From Parastagonospora avenae f. sp. tritici 18332-5 (Eukaryota > Ascomycota > Dothideomycetes > Pleosporales > Phaeosphaeriaceae), in contig JAFJTR010000004.1 in the NCBI GenBank assembly GCA_022559985.1, positions 744,001 to 808,000 on the forward strand: a stretch of 64,000 nt of DNA, read 5' to 3'. The position numbers and the translations under genes are program-made. The notes below the pieces were generated by a model that searched no databases, was not told the origin of the DNA, and saw only the letters and a list, made by a program, of their open reading frames with translations. Positions 1-10,624 of this stretch are shown piece after piece; position 1 is the first letter of the stretch, and each line of letters begins with the position of its first letter.

Positions 1-1692
1 GGCTTGTTGACGTCAGCGAATAAGACGAAAAATTCTTGCGAACTCCGAGGCGAGCAGTCTCTGTCATTTGCCATCGTCAACGCTCAAGAAGAGACGAACG
101 GTTCTTGATGACGGGTAACCTAACCTGATGTTAATTCCAACCAAATCCTGAGCGAACGACGCGCTGTAGCTATCTACAACGTCCCTCGAAGTACCGTCCA
201 AGACCGTCGTGCAGGGTGCCACCCTCGACGCGACTGCGAGCCGAACACAAAGCGCCTTACAAACCTAGAAGAGGAGGTGATTTCAGGGCGTATACTTGAG
301 TATTCTGTTCGCGGTCTGCCTGTCTTGAAGGCAGACGTGCGAGATATGGCTGATAGACTGCTCAGAGAGCGCGCCAGCAAGCCTGTTGGCAAGAACTGGG
401 TTGATAACTTTGTTAAGCGTACTCCTGAGTTGCGTAAGCGATGGAGCCGTCCATATGATCGCCAGCGAGCTGCCTGCGAGGACCCGGCAGTTATCCGGCC
501 CTGGTTCGCGCTGGTTCAAGGTATGAAGGAGAAGTATGGCATTGTAGATGAGGATACCTGAAACTTTAACGAGTCTGGCTTTCTGATGGGCAAGATATCC
601 TCTCAGCTTGTAGTTACAGGGTCAGAGAAGCCTGGAAAAGTAAAGAAGCTCCAGCGCGAGTGGGTTACGCTGGTACAAGGCGTTGGGGTGACAGGGAAGC
701 GTATCCCACCCTTCCTCATCTTTGCTGGCAAAGTTCTCATCTCAAACTAGTTCCACGACCTCCTGCGCGACTGGGTTATCTAAGCTAGCTCTACTGGCTG
801 GACGAACAATGATCTAGCACTTGCCTAGCTTGAACACTTCGACTTACATGTGCGTCCTGTTGGAGTACATAGGCTGCTCATTATTAATAGCCACGAGAGC
901 CGCTGCGCAGTAGAATTCCAGGAACGCTGCAAGGAGAAGAATATTGTCACTCTCTGTATGCCTCCACACTCATCTCAGCTGCTGCAGCCGCTTGACGTCG
1001 CCTGCTTCTCGCCGTTGAAGCGCGCGTACGGCGACGGCGTCTCAGCCTTGGCGCGCAGTCGCATCCACCATATCAACAAAGAAACCTTCCTCAAAGCTTT
1101 CAAAGCAGCTTTTGAGAAGACGTTTACAGCAGAAAATATCTGCGCAGGCTTTCGAGGTGCTGGCGTAGTCCCATATAACCCAGAAGCGGTGTTATCGAAG
1201 CTTGACGTACGCCTCTGTACTCCGTCGACCACCGTCGAGGACGGTGCCTGGCAGGCGAAGACGCCGCGCAACGCCCGCGAGATAGAGGCGTAGAGTACGC
1301 TTATTCGACAGAGGATGCAAAACCGGGCAGGTTCTGCAGCAAGATGAATAGATGAAAAGATTGAGCAGCTAAGTAAAGGCGCTCAGCAGATAGCGCATAA
1401 TATGGTGATGATGCAGGAAGAAATAGGCCGCCTTCGAGACGCTGTAGAAGCGACAACAAAGCGTAAGGCGCGTAAACAACGATATATACGAGCAGAGGAG
1501 ACGTTAACCGTTGGTGAGGTATCAGAATTGATCGCTGCAACGGCGAAGAACTGTCGTGACGATAGTGATAGACCGTCGAAGAGAGTGCGCGCAAAGAGGC
1601 GCTGCGGCACTTGCGGCGAGACTGGACATAACGCCCGCACCTGTAAAGTAGAGATAGAGGATGCAGAAGATAGCGAAGCTTCTAAAGAATAA
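1..1692 (+). pseudogene. Degenerate pogo/Fot1-like (Tc1-mariner) transposase with C-terminal zinc knuckle
   Basis: One continuous reading frame (frame 1, no frameshift) runs from about 124 to 1692. It encodes an N-terminal helix-turn-helix region (IYNVPRSTVQDR at about 170), a CENP-B-type HTH (WVDNFVKRTPELRKRW at about 400) and the DDE domain. The motif NFNESGF follows the first stop, LLIINSHESR lies at about 868, and MPPHSSQLLQPLD at about 958. A CCHC knuckle (CGTCGETGHNARTC, about 1612-1653) ends the protein. Family knowledge: these are the marks of Fot1/Pot2-class elements that cut and paste through terminal inverted repeats. The frame is broken by TGA 559, TAG 748, TAA 781, TAG 826, TAG 1291 and TGA 1345. 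A second-position Asp of the catalytic triad is degraded (the usual DGHES reads NSHES). The left terminus lies outside the window, so inverted repeats cannot be shown. The element is surely inactive. Confidence 0.9.
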
Positions 1693-2442
1693 TATTCTCT
1701 TGCATGCAGTAGATAAATTTGTTGTGGTGTTATGCTACGTTGCTGCGTAGGCGTTTTGGTAGGGTTTAGTGGCCGGCTTGGTTGGGTGGCGGGTTCGCTT
1801 GTGAAACACGTTACACCTTATCTACAATTTGGCTTTGATATGAGAGGATGGCGCAGATGTTGGTGTCCTGTTTGCGAGCGCGCGTCGTCGTTGGGAAGTA
1901 ATGACGAAAGCAGTTTCAAAAGGTGCATGATTGCCGATGCCGACTCGATGGACACACAGCTTGATGGATGCGTTCATTCCCCAATCCTGTCCTGCTCGTG
2001 CTCCGGAGATGCGGGGTTGCTACCATGTCAGCAAGCATAAGCAAACGCCTGATCATATGCATATCAGCAAGCAGCTGTCATGACTATATCTGATGGTTAA
2101 CCACCTAATATGAAAGACTCAACGAACTGCATGAATGTTGCAACTCAATGTAGGTATGTGCTGAATTCGAGTGAATCAATACTCTAGCAATGACGCTGGG
2201 AAAAAGAGCACGTCCCTTTTCAAGTCATATGAAATAGTGGAGCATGCAGCATAGTATACAGCAAATGCTTTACAACGTCTGGCTAGATCTGTCACGTGGA
2301 CCGCTTTCATTTTCCCGCTGAGCTGCTACTTCCTCCCGAGCCTCTTCTCCTACCGATCAATTGTTCGAACCCGACATACCTGTACCCAACCTTCTTGAAC
2401 AACCCAATACATATGCTTCATACCATTCCTATACACATCAAC
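1693..2442. other. Non-coding flank: transposon 3' end and intergenic DNA
   Basis: The stretch after the transposase stop presumably contains the right end of the element; its terminus cannot be fixed because the left end is missing. A 102-codon open frame at 1732-2040 has no recognisable composition or motif, and I do not call it a gene. 2041-2280 is AT-rich with nothing supportable. 2281-2442 probably is the 5' leader of the next (broken) gene. Confidence 0.5.
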
Positions 2443-4544
2443 ATGTCAGGAACAAAGCGTACTTTCGCGCACATTCTACAACAACTCTCTCACAATACCG
2501 CGGGTGAACACGACGAGTCATCGAGGAAGAGGCTGAAAGTCACCCAACATCAAAGTCAAGATTCGTCTGAGGCGGCGCCCGAGCTATCTGATCCATCTCA
2601 AGTCATTACAGGAAGTGGGAAGGCGCCATGCCAGGCAGAATTTGACATACTCTTCCCTGTTTTGGCATTGAATATTGCTTGTAACAAGTGGGCGCCTGAA
2701 TCCAATACAGGTCGGAAGTTCTATGAGCAGGAAGTCCGCTAGCTGCAACTCCATCCTTCCCGAATACCACTCGAGACACCCGAGTCCCAAGTCTCGCTTC
2801 AGATGCGCCATGTCATCCATCTGAAGCTATTCCTAGGATGGACGGACAATCAGTGCGTTCCCGTATATAACGGATGTAACGGCAGCAACGCCACAATGGG
2901 CTCATGCATTCTGAAGAAGATCAAAGTGGAGGCAGGGAAATGGTTCTTGGAAGAAGGTGTCGTGCTGCCTTGGTCACTACGCAATGAGAGAAACGAGTCA
3001 ATCTTGAGATATTACGGATTGCGAAAGAAGAACTTTCCCTGTCCCTGTCAGACAAGCAACGCCGCTGTCAAGGCTGCATCTGTGCGACAGGAACGAAAGC
3101 AGCACCCGATTCGAGCAGCGGTAAAGGTACCATCGTCTACCATCTTTGATGCCGACTTTCAACATTGGCAGGAAGATGAGAAAACCGAGGTAGATTTTGA
3201 CGAGCAAAATTCCGGTGCTCCGTCTCTTCACGATCTGGCTAGGGCAGCGACAAATGCCTTTGGTGTGGATGCGGAAGAGGAAGATCCAAGTGTCGCTATG
3301 ATCGCCGGCCGCTGCCATTACAAAGTACAAGCCGACGCCCTACTCAAGCACTGCGGATTCGCTCAGGACAATACCATCGAGGGCAGAATTGCAGCGGAAA
3401 TCTTCGTCAAGGGTCACGATGCCGTGATTGTTCGGGCGCTGATCAGCACAATTTCCCCAAGTCCAAGGACGACTCTCTCCGACTACGATATCGGATTCTG
3501 GGACACTACTTTGTTCGACGGCATGACTCAATGTCGCGATGTTCTGGGCGTTGTGGACGGCAACAACTACGAGGCTCGCAAACTCGTCTGGGATCTCAAC
3601 GCATGCGTCACATTACGCGACCTAGCACTCGCTCTAAAATGCACTTTGGTCAAAGACATGGAAATTGATCGAATTTGGAAGATCCTCCAAACACAACGCG
3701 AGGTAGCACGGTCGCAAGCCAGTACAGAGAATCACAGCAAGCTTCCTGGGTGCGCTTACGATTTCATCCCGAAGCTATCAATAAAGAAGAAGAAGAATGG
3801 GAAGGTGAAGATCAAACGCCATTTGCGTCCCATTCCTTGCCGGCCATAGCCGCTGAATGAGGTACAATGGCCGCCCAACACGCCTACGGAGTTGCTCAAT
3901 TTTTTTATGAAGATCGCTTGTGCAATGCGAGAAGTTATGCATCGCTAGAGAAACCAGGCCAATTCTGCAAGTCTTTCCATACTCATGGCACAGATGAGCA
4001 ATGCTTCAGAAAAATTGGAGAAGGCTGGCAAGATCACACGAACACCTTGCCCACCGCATTCTACACAGAGCTGCGTGAGAGGAACAAAGTTTAACGTCAG
4101 GATCATCTTGGAGAACCCGATCCTCAGTATGACGCTGTTCTCCCCCTTTCAAGAGAGATGACGCGATGGTCGTTGGACCAAGAGGAGTGTATTGCTGAAG
4201 CTTTACAGCAGATCGACGTCCACAAGCGCACGTTAGCTCGAGGGAAAGGCCCAGAACAGCAGAGGCGGATACTAATTGTCAGTCTCAAGGATTGGTGTGC
4301 CGACCTGAAAGGGCTTAGGGATGATCACGCCCGTGGTTGGAAGTACTTCCAGGAGCGCTGGGGCAATGGGCACGAACATCGCAAGTGGAAAGAGTTGAAT
4401 GATTCGCGGATGCAAGCTGAGAGCGCAGGGCGTGAATCAAAGCGTATACATTTGCGAAGTGATGGTCGCATGCAGGATGGCAGTTGGACTTGCAGTTACT
4501 TCTTTTCCCAGGTTGAACCATCGATACAGGATGGGCATGATTGA
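2443..4544 (+). pseudogene. Decayed unrecognised protein-coding gene (about 700 codons)
   Basis: The frame opens at ATG 2443 (MSGTKRTFAHILQQL..., a basic start followed by a KRLK patch). It runs through TAG 2740 in the same frame to TAG 3847. A shift to the next frame somewhere between about 3700 and 3800 then carries on through TGA 3858 and TAA 4092 to the stop at 4542. The pieces on either side of each break have protein-like composition: acidic and charged patches, GFAQDN and DYDIGFWDTT segments, and a long helical tail rich in E, K, R and W near 4160-4450. I tested whether an intron could remove TAG 2740 and found no frame-preserving GT..AG pair of normal length. No family was recognised. 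The three nonsense codons can each come from CAG, CGA or CAA by C-to-T change. Alternative: two neighbouring dead genes rather than one. Confidence 0.5.
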
Positions 4545-4796
4545 TGGTGAGATAGATCAATCGTTCCATGCACTCGTATAACAATGTCGCTATACTACAT
4601 GCCGGATTCCTGGAGAAGATCCCAAGATTTTATTAGACCCTAAAAACAATTGAAAGAATTGCATCTACGAAGCAGTCCGTGATATTGCACATATGCAGCG
4701 TGCTGTGTCGCATTGCAATATCACATATGTTTGCCCTTTCTACTGGGAGGTGCTTTTGGAATATGTTGAAAATTATAGATAAATGTATAACTGTCC
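4545..4796. other. AT-rich spacer between two decayed genes
   Basis: Convergent ends of two broken genes meet here. Nothing else is visible apart from a near-duplicate of ATTGCACATATG/ATATCACATATG at about 4683 and 4721. Confidence 0.4.
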
Positions 4797-5740
4797 CTAA
4801 TCTCCATTTGCATTTTCGGCCTTTAGGGCATCTATCATATGGAGGATTACTTCCTCCTCTGTATTGCTAGATTGCCAAGGAGCATACACTCTCTGGGTCG
4901 CTGTCAAGCCTTCACTTCGTTGAACAATCACGCATGCACTATAATTTGTTTCCCCTGTCTTTTCGGTGCAACTGGACCCATTGAACAGGAGGCGGTTCGG
5001 AAAAATTACACATGCCGCTGAGAAGTCCAGGTGCTTTTGTTCAAAAATCGTTGGACAAGTCCTGCAGTTGTTGAGAAGTGCTAATCCGAAGGGGATCTTT
5101 GTGACCAATACCTTTGTGCTCCTCGAGAATTTTGTCATGTTCAGTACAAGTAGGATCTGTCTCGCCTTTGAAGCATTGCGGAAGCGTGGTTGCCATAATT
5201 CAGAAAATGTCGCAAGATTGAGGCAGTAGTGTATGTACTTTTGGAGGTCTTCCCGAGTGGGTTTGGAAAGTATTTCTCTTCTTGGTCTACAGCTTGATTA
5301 TATACATAGGTATCAGTGACTCCTACAGCCATCCATGAGTAATAATGCTCAGTTACACCAACATCTGACGGGCATCAATGCTGCTAGTAACAGTCACTAT
5401 TCTCAACCGTGCACCATGGCTTTGGGCCATCCCGTTCCTCCGCCAAGGCTCCCGTTATGAAGAAGTATGGGTCGGTATGAGTTGGTATACGTGATAACAA
5501 TGCTTCCCTACATTGAGCTATAAGAAGTCCGGGTATTGAATTCTTAGCCAAGAAACACATCTTTCGGGTCCACATACTAAGTAACGATTCTAGCATGTTT
5601 ATTGTCCCAATCGCCGGTTGTTCACCTATTAGTGTCCTCTTGTGCAACTCCAACAGTATGTAGGGGGCTACGCTCAGGGAGCTATCGCACAGGTATACTG
5701 AGGTTGTATTTGATAGAGAAGAGAACTATAGAAGCTTGAG
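4797..5740 (-). pseudogene. Decayed unrecognised gene
   Basis: On the minus strand one frame runs from about 5740 to 5141 and is interrupted by two close stops (after VENSDCY, about 5384 and 5377). It then continues as a protein-like stretch with VTEHYYSWMAVG. Near 5265 the sensible reading changes frame (EKYFPNP, then REDLQKYIHYCLNLA) and stays open to the stop at 4797, ending EEEVILHMIDALK. The C-terminal part has a plausible cysteine-containing globular composition (CRTCPTIF). No family was recognised and no clear start or intron was found. I infer a dead gene with two nonsense codons and one frameshift. A spliced gene with very short introns is a less likely alternative, because the candidate intron (40 nt) leads back into a stop. 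Confidence 0.4.
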
Positions 5741-5880
5741 CTCTCAAGATATACTCTTAAATCGGCTCGGCGTAACGTACGGCCGGACTCAGTGGTTCTG
5801 GTCTGAGCGCTGCTCAGACGCCGTGATCAGTGGGCCTGGTCGCGTGACCGAGATGTCATCGAGGAACTCTCCCATTGGGC
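5700..5880. repeat. Dispersed short repeat, copy 1
   Basis: The core at about 5800-5862 (TGGTCTGAGCGCTGCTCAG followed by CGCCGTGATCAG) matches 17194-17256 closely. It includes a perfect palindrome, CTGAGC-GCT-GCTCAG. Flanking sequence AGAGAACTATAGAAG also matches AGGAGAACTACAGAAG upstream of the second copy, so the element extends to about 110 bp, with an extra block of about 45 bp here. It has no coding capacity. It may be a MITE or solo terminus. Confidence 0.6.
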
Positions 5881-5999
5881 TTCAGCCCATCACACAGTAG
5901 AGCCAATAGCGTAAGCACTGACTAAACAGATCGGCGACACCCGTAAGTTCATAAGTCATGACGGGACAGCATTTAGAGTGATTGTAATTATCTAGTCCA

Positions 6000-6465
6000 T
6001 TAATCCGCCTTCTTTGCGATCGTCTTTTGCCAAATATCTGTGCCAGTTGCCTTACTCTCCCCAAACCTTTCTACTATCCACTTAGTCATCGCCTTATAAG
6101 CCTCAAGCTTCGTATCCTTCTGCTCCCAGACACCCAGAATCCCATACTTCATCCCAGACTCATCGCAAGTCACTAGGCGCACGCACCAACTCTCCTCGTT
6201 CTCTGTGTTCATCCATGCGACATTTTTGGTATCATGCACCTGTGTTAACGCCAGCCGCTTAGGAAATGCCTGAAACCCTACTGAGCTTTCTTTGTCAGAG
6301 TGGCTTTGCACAGTCGAAACATACTTAAGGATAGCGTCTAGTATTAGATAGTTAATTGGATACTTGTCCGAGGAAAGGGAGATAATTACTTGTATGTTTG
6401 GATAACTCCTCGCGGATTTCGGGCTCTGGATCGCTTGCCACGCGTGGGTTGAGTGCAGATGTCAT
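6000..6465 (-). CDS. Small unrecognised protein, 137 aa (tandem paralog A)
   Basis: Two exons: 6465-6390 and 6337-6000, with a 52-nt intron (donor GTAATT, branch CTAATAC, acceptor TAG) in phase 1. The start MTSALNPRVASDPEPEIREE was chosen because it gives the same intron phase as the neighbouring paralog. The protein has a mixed alpha/beta look with the motifs VGFQAFPKRLA, WCVRLVTCDE, YGILGVWEQ and EAYKAMTKWIVERFG. It has no signal peptide or membrane segment. The paralog at 6896-7228 shares the FQAFP, RVKLVSCEEAE and EAYERM equivalents, so this is a locally duplicated gene family. No function was recognised. The intact frame over 137 codons with a matching splice structure supports a real gene. 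Confidence 0.7.
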
Positions 6466-6895
6466 AGCATCGGTCGTCAACTCTGTTCGTGATATTTGGG
6501 GTGATGATTATGATGCAGTCGTGGATGTAAGGCTTGAGATCCGGTTGATGTGTACTTTGTGAAATAAAAGAAGAGAGAGCTGGTGCCGAGTTTGTAGCAA
6601 GCATTTATACGTTTGAACTCGTTACTGTGAATACTCATGACCAGCGAGACCTGGCTTAAAGGTCGCACAAGGTATGACGCACTTCTGCGACTTGTCACTT
6701 TCGACTACTCAGTACAATGACACATATCTCAGCTCAGATGACCACTCCATACCTCGCGAAGCAGCATACCATAGAGTTTGAGGTACATATTGGAGCTAAA
6801 GTGCAAAGCTCATGAAAACTGCCTGCTATGGTAGTCAAATCCTCAAACATCCTCTCATACGCCTCCTCCACCGTCCGCGCTTCCCCCCACGCTGC

Positions 6896-7228
6896 CTACA
6901 CCTTAAACTCTCCCTCAGCCTCCTCACAACTCACAAGCTTAACACGATATTTCTTCTCCGCACCCCTAACGCCCGCATTTTCCCACCTACCTTCTTTCGT
7001 GTTGAATTTCGTAGCCAGCGATGTAGGGAACGCTTGGAATGCGAAATATTGGGTGGGAGCGGAGGTGGCCAGGGTGGAGGTGATGAGGTGTTGAATTGGA
7101 GCTGGGAGGTAAGAATGTTAGTGAGAGGGAAGAGGAGAGGGGGGAAGTGTGGACGAACCTTCGTGTATTTTGAAGTCGGATTGGATTCGGGTGTCGGTGG
7201 TGTAGATGATGTCTGTTGCGAAACTCAT
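6896..7228 (-). CDS. Small unrecognised protein, 91 aa (tandem paralog B, probably truncated)
   Basis: Exons 7228-7159 and 7101-6896, with a 57-nt intron (GTTCGT...CTAAC...CAG) in phase 1 at the position equivalent to paralog A. The protein starts MSFATDIIYTTDTRIQSDF and contains TQYFAFQAFPTSLA and YRVKLVSCEEAEGEF, parallel to FQAFPKRLA and CVRLVTCDESGM in A. A TAG at 6896-6898 ends it. Beyond this stop the same frame still reads AAWGEARTVEEAYERMFEDL, matching GVWEQKDTKLEAYKAM of A. The stop therefore looks like a premature nonsense mutation that removed the last 40 or so residues. Either a recent pseudogene or a shortened expressed copy. Function unknown. Confidence 0.6.
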
Positions 7229-7828
7229 TGTGTAGACGTCTGAATTTCCAAAGTAGGGAGATTGGAGATGCCGGTGTTGTTGAGTCGAGGAGGTGGTAAG
7301 AGTGGTAAAGGCGTGAGTGATGCGTTTAATACTGTGTGGTGGCTGTTTTGCAGTCACAATGCGAGCATATTGTCACATACTTACCACTTTACCCACTTCT
7401 CGGGGACGGCAGTGCTACACGAACGCATGTGGACAATATACTATCGGCAGATTCATGACTCTATACAATCTTGCTTCTTAGTAAGAGTCGACGCGATGCA
7501 TGTTCGTGTCCTAGTGCCAACTGCGTATTCACTGCCCAATAACTTCGTCTTCACCCTTTCGCATCAATTGATCAGACTGCGCAGTTCTGCTCATGGACTT
7601 TCACTTTTTCATAACACGCCACGCAAATTTGTGCATGTTGTCAAGAACAAGTCAATCAACTGACATCGCCTTCACACAAATCCATTCCCTTCTTCACGAA
7701 CACACGCAAAAGGCCCAACAACCATCTTCTCTAACCATGTAATTCATCTAAGTTCATCCATCCATTGCCATCAAAGCAATCCTCTATTCTACTCTAAGCA
7801 TTACTCATGAATATCACACCCCTCATGC
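7229..7828. other. Intergenic region
   Basis: Between the 5' end of paralog B and the 3' end of the lipase-like gene. The open frames here (for example 7262-7663) show no protein-like composition or splice logic. This should hold the paralog B promoter and the 3' UTR of the next gene. Confidence 0.4.
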
Positions 7829-10624
7829 TCACTGCCCAATTCCCAACCCCACTCCATCCCACCTAACCTTCTTCCCGCCCTCGCCCATCCCAACACCCCC
7901 TTTCCTAGCCTTCATGACGGCATGAAGACACCTTCCCACAGCTTCCAAATCCCCTAACAGCGTGATATGTCCACGATCACTGGACACAACGCCGCCACGA
8001 ACGACCGAGTATCCTTCTGGCACCATAGCAGCGCGCGCAAGGACGACGCCATCGCCGCTAGCAAATGCCAGTTCGTCGTAGCAGTCTGCGCGGGGTATGG
8101 CTTCGCGGGATTCGACTTTGGCGCCGTAAACGGTTGGTGTTGTCTTGCCGTAGATGAGGGCGATGGGTGGGTAGGCGTTGGAATCTGTGTGAGCGGGAAT
8201 GTGGTCAAGTTCTTGCTTGAAGCGCTTGATTTGGGCGAGGGTGCGAGTTAGGTATTCGACGGCCTTGTCGTAGGGTATTGTGACTGCAGTGGCGGGGTTT
8301 GGCTCTGAGGAGATTTGTTGCGTGGTTGATTCTTGGCCTTGAGCCATTTGTGGGCTCATGCCAGCGTTCTCCGTACTGCTTTCGGCGACCTTGTCAGCGG
8401 CATGTCGGGCAACGTCTGCGGCGCCTTTGACTGCATCTCCAGCGGACGAACTGGTCCCTTGGCTATTTGCTTGCGAGCTCTTCGACATGCTAAATTTGCG
8501 GCTCGGGAAAGTAGGTAGTGCTTGCGACATGGCGTTCAGAAGACCGCTCACGCTCAGGTTGCTGTCCTTGGGGGCGTCTGGTCGTGGTAGCGCAGGTCCC
8601 ATGCATGGCGAAAGGCGATAATCAGACCAAGTCTTTGGGTCGAAGAAATCAATGGGGTACTCCTCCTTTGTGTGCTTATTGATGAAACACTTGCCATCGA
8701 GAGGTAGAAGCGCGAAGGATGTGCGTATGCTGAAGTTGACCTGCGCAGTCAGCACACGGGATGAGAAGAGCACATCGTCGCCGTTGCGGAAGGGTCCTAG
8801 GATATTGATGCATCGCTGAGGCACACCGGCATACACAACTCCAGCCACGAGATCGGGTCGCTGGTTAATGGCATGACGCATAATCAAGCCTCCCAATGAA
8901 TGAGCCAGCACAACGGCACCCCGCTTCTCGCGCGGGACACTTGGATGATTGCAGGGCAGTGATTCCAGGAATGCGATCATGCGGCGACTAAGGTAATGTG
9001 GAGAGAGACGCCAGTCGTAGCCATAGTCGTGCACCCGTAGCTTCCCAGTCTTGGCATTGTCACATGCCCGTAGACGTTTGAACAGCCGCTTGGAGATATC
9101 GACCGGCCCGATATGTTGCAGCATGCCGCTGGGAATTATCGTCTCCTCCATGCGCTCGTCGGCCTCGGGATCGAAGGGTACCTCGAGATCGACCTTGCGC
9201 AGATTCAAGCCAACCTTGATGGGAACCCACAGCTGCCGATGAGGTGGCTCGGCGGAGCGCAGAATCGACCCGCGGTAGCCTCCAAGAACGACTAGGTCGC
9301 CTTCGAGCTCCTGCAGAGCCTGTGTGAAGAATGGGTGTGTCTCGCCATCGGCGGCAGTTGAGTTGCTTGGTCGCTTCGTCTTCGGCTTCGTCGAGGAGCC
9401 GAGCGAGGCCGATGCCAGCACTCGTGGGCGCAGGCTGACCTTGTGCGCTGTGTCGTCGTCCGTCTCTCGCGGTCTGGGCGCCGTGTTGCCGTAGCGGCTT
9501 TTGAAGCGGTCGTCCCTGTAATTGAAGCTAAAGTTAGGCAAGGTCGGGCTTGGGAATTTGAAGTTGGCATCTTGCCAGCTATCTCGTATCGCCTTGAGCC
9601 TGCTGTTGACTTGCTCCTGTACACTCTCGAAGCGGCTGTCGTCGCCCAGGGAGGAGGCAAAGGACTTGGTCCGATAGACAAGCAGTGAGCCCTCTGAATT
9701 AGACCGGCGCAATCTAGGCACTGGTCGTTCGGTTGAATGTCGGAGTGACGACCGTGGTGCTATCGTCGACTCGCTGTCTGTACCGAAGTCGCGCTGCAGT
9801 ATGGGTGCGGTGGAGGCTTGTGCTGGCGGTGTAGTCGCATCCTGCGAGGGAGTGTTGCAGGTATGGAGGGTGGACTGGTCGCTGCCGTCCTGCTGCGGGA
9901 TGCCACTCAGGCTCGGGCTGTGTGCAAACGTTCCGCGTCTTTTGCGGTCGGCGGTGCCGGGGGCGTTCTGGCCATCGAGGGACAGGGCGGAGAAGCTGGG
10001 CAGGCTGAAGTGTATGTCGCGGTAGTTCTTAGGTATAGACGGAAGGTTGAAAGGCATGTACTTGCGCACAGTTTCGCCCATTGAGCTGCCTGAGGAAGCG
10101 CGTCGCCGTCCGCTGCTCAGATTCTGGCGTAGGATAGAGCGGTGGTCGCTCACTCTCTCCTGGAATGTTTTCGCTCCTGCCCGCCACGGAGAAGGAAGGC
10201 GCGCTCGGGGGTCTGCATCCCGCGTTTGCTCGCGGCCGAGTTGCGCCTGCAGTTGTGAAAGAGCAGCGCCAGTTTCTCCTTCACCCTCGCTATCGGACGA
10301 CGGTATACGCGGGGTGGACGGTTTGCGCCCTGTCACCTCAATCCGGTCCTCAAACCCCTCAAAAAGAGCGCCGCCGTCGGTCTCGTCCAACGCAGCAGCC
10401 TTCTCTGCAGCCGGCGTCTTGGGAGACTTGAGGTGCGTCTGCTGCTCTCCTATACTGATGCCAATGGTGGACTGGACCGTCTCCAACTGCAGCAGTTCCT
10501 CTTCGGGCGATTCATCTTCCGAGGGCGTGAGGTCGTCGTCGACAATAGATGCGAACTGGATATCGGCCAGGGCATTCTGGCGCCGTATATGCGGGGTTGT
10601 GCTATGCGTATCTGCTGCTGCCAT
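7829..10624 (-). CDS. LCAT-like/alpha-beta hydrolase, putative lipase or acyltransferase, 931 aa
   Basis: A single-exon gene starting at ATG 10624. Residues 1-430 are low-complexity, acidic then Ser/Arg-rich and probably disordered. The catalytic part occupies about 440-700: VVLGGYRGSIL; RVHDYGYDWRLSPHYLSRRM (the DWR signature typical of lecithin:cholesterol acyltransferase relatives); then VVLAHSLGGLIMRHA with the nucleophile Ser576 in an [AG]-x-S-x-G-G elbow. The next element, GVVYAGVPQRC, is the usual strand after the elbow. A Gln/Ser-rich insert follows (about 700-800). A C-terminal block (PPIALIYGKTTPTVYGA, DGVVLARAAMVP, GHITLLGD) can supply the Asp and His of the triad; the final His is likely in RGHITL. 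Such proteins act on membrane or neutral lipids. Substrate and location cannot be read from the sequence, and there is no signal peptide. Confidence 0.85.
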   Translation of the reverse strand: MAAADTHSTTPHIRRQNALADIQFASIVDDDLTPSEDESPEEELLQLETVQSTIGISIGEQQTHLKSPKTPAAEKAAALDETDGGALFEGFEDRIEVTGRKPSTPRIPSSDSEGEGETGAALSQLQAQLGREQTRDADPRARLPSPWRAGAKTFQERVSDHRSILRQNLSSGRRRASSGSSMGETVRKYMPFNLPSIPKNYRDIHFSLPSFSALSLDGQNAPGTADRKRRGTFAHSPSLSGIPQQDGSDQSTLHTCNTPSQDATTPPAQASTAPILQRDFGTDSESTIAPRSSLRHSTERPVPRLRRSNSEGSLLVYRTKSFASSLGDDSRFESVQEQVNSRLKAIRDSWQDANFKFPSPTLPNFSFNYRDDRFKSRYGNTAPRPRETDDDTAHKVSLRPRVLASASLGSSTKPKTKRPSNSTAADGETHPFFTQALQELEGDLVVLGGYRGSILRSAEPPHRQLWVPIKVGLNLRKVDLEVPFDPEADERMEETIIPSGMLQHIGPVDISKRLFKRLRACDNAKTGKLRVHDYGYDWRLSPHYLSRRMIAFLESLPCNHPSVPREKRGAVVLAHSLGGLIMRHAINQRPDLVAGVVYAGVPQRCINILGPFRNGDDVLFSSRVLTAQVNFSIRTSFALLPLDGKCFINKHTKEEYPIDFFDPKTWSDYRLSPCMGPALPRPDAPKDSNLSVSGLLNAMSQALPTFPSRKFSMSKSSQANSQGTSSSAGDAVKGAADVARHAADKVAESSTENAGMSPQMAQGQESTTQQISSEPNPATAVTIPYDKAVEYLTRTLAQIKRFKQELDHIPAHTDSNAYPPIALIYGKTTPTVYGAKVESREAIPRADCYDELAFASGDGVVLARAAMVPEGYSVVRGGVVSSDRGHITLLGDLEAVGRCLHAVMKARKGGVGMGEGGKKVRWDGVGLGIGQ

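Noticed and set aside
2681..2742. Possible 62-nt intron (GTAACA ... CTAG) that would remove TAG 2740
   Set aside because: Removing it breaks the downstream frame, so it does not rescue the gene.
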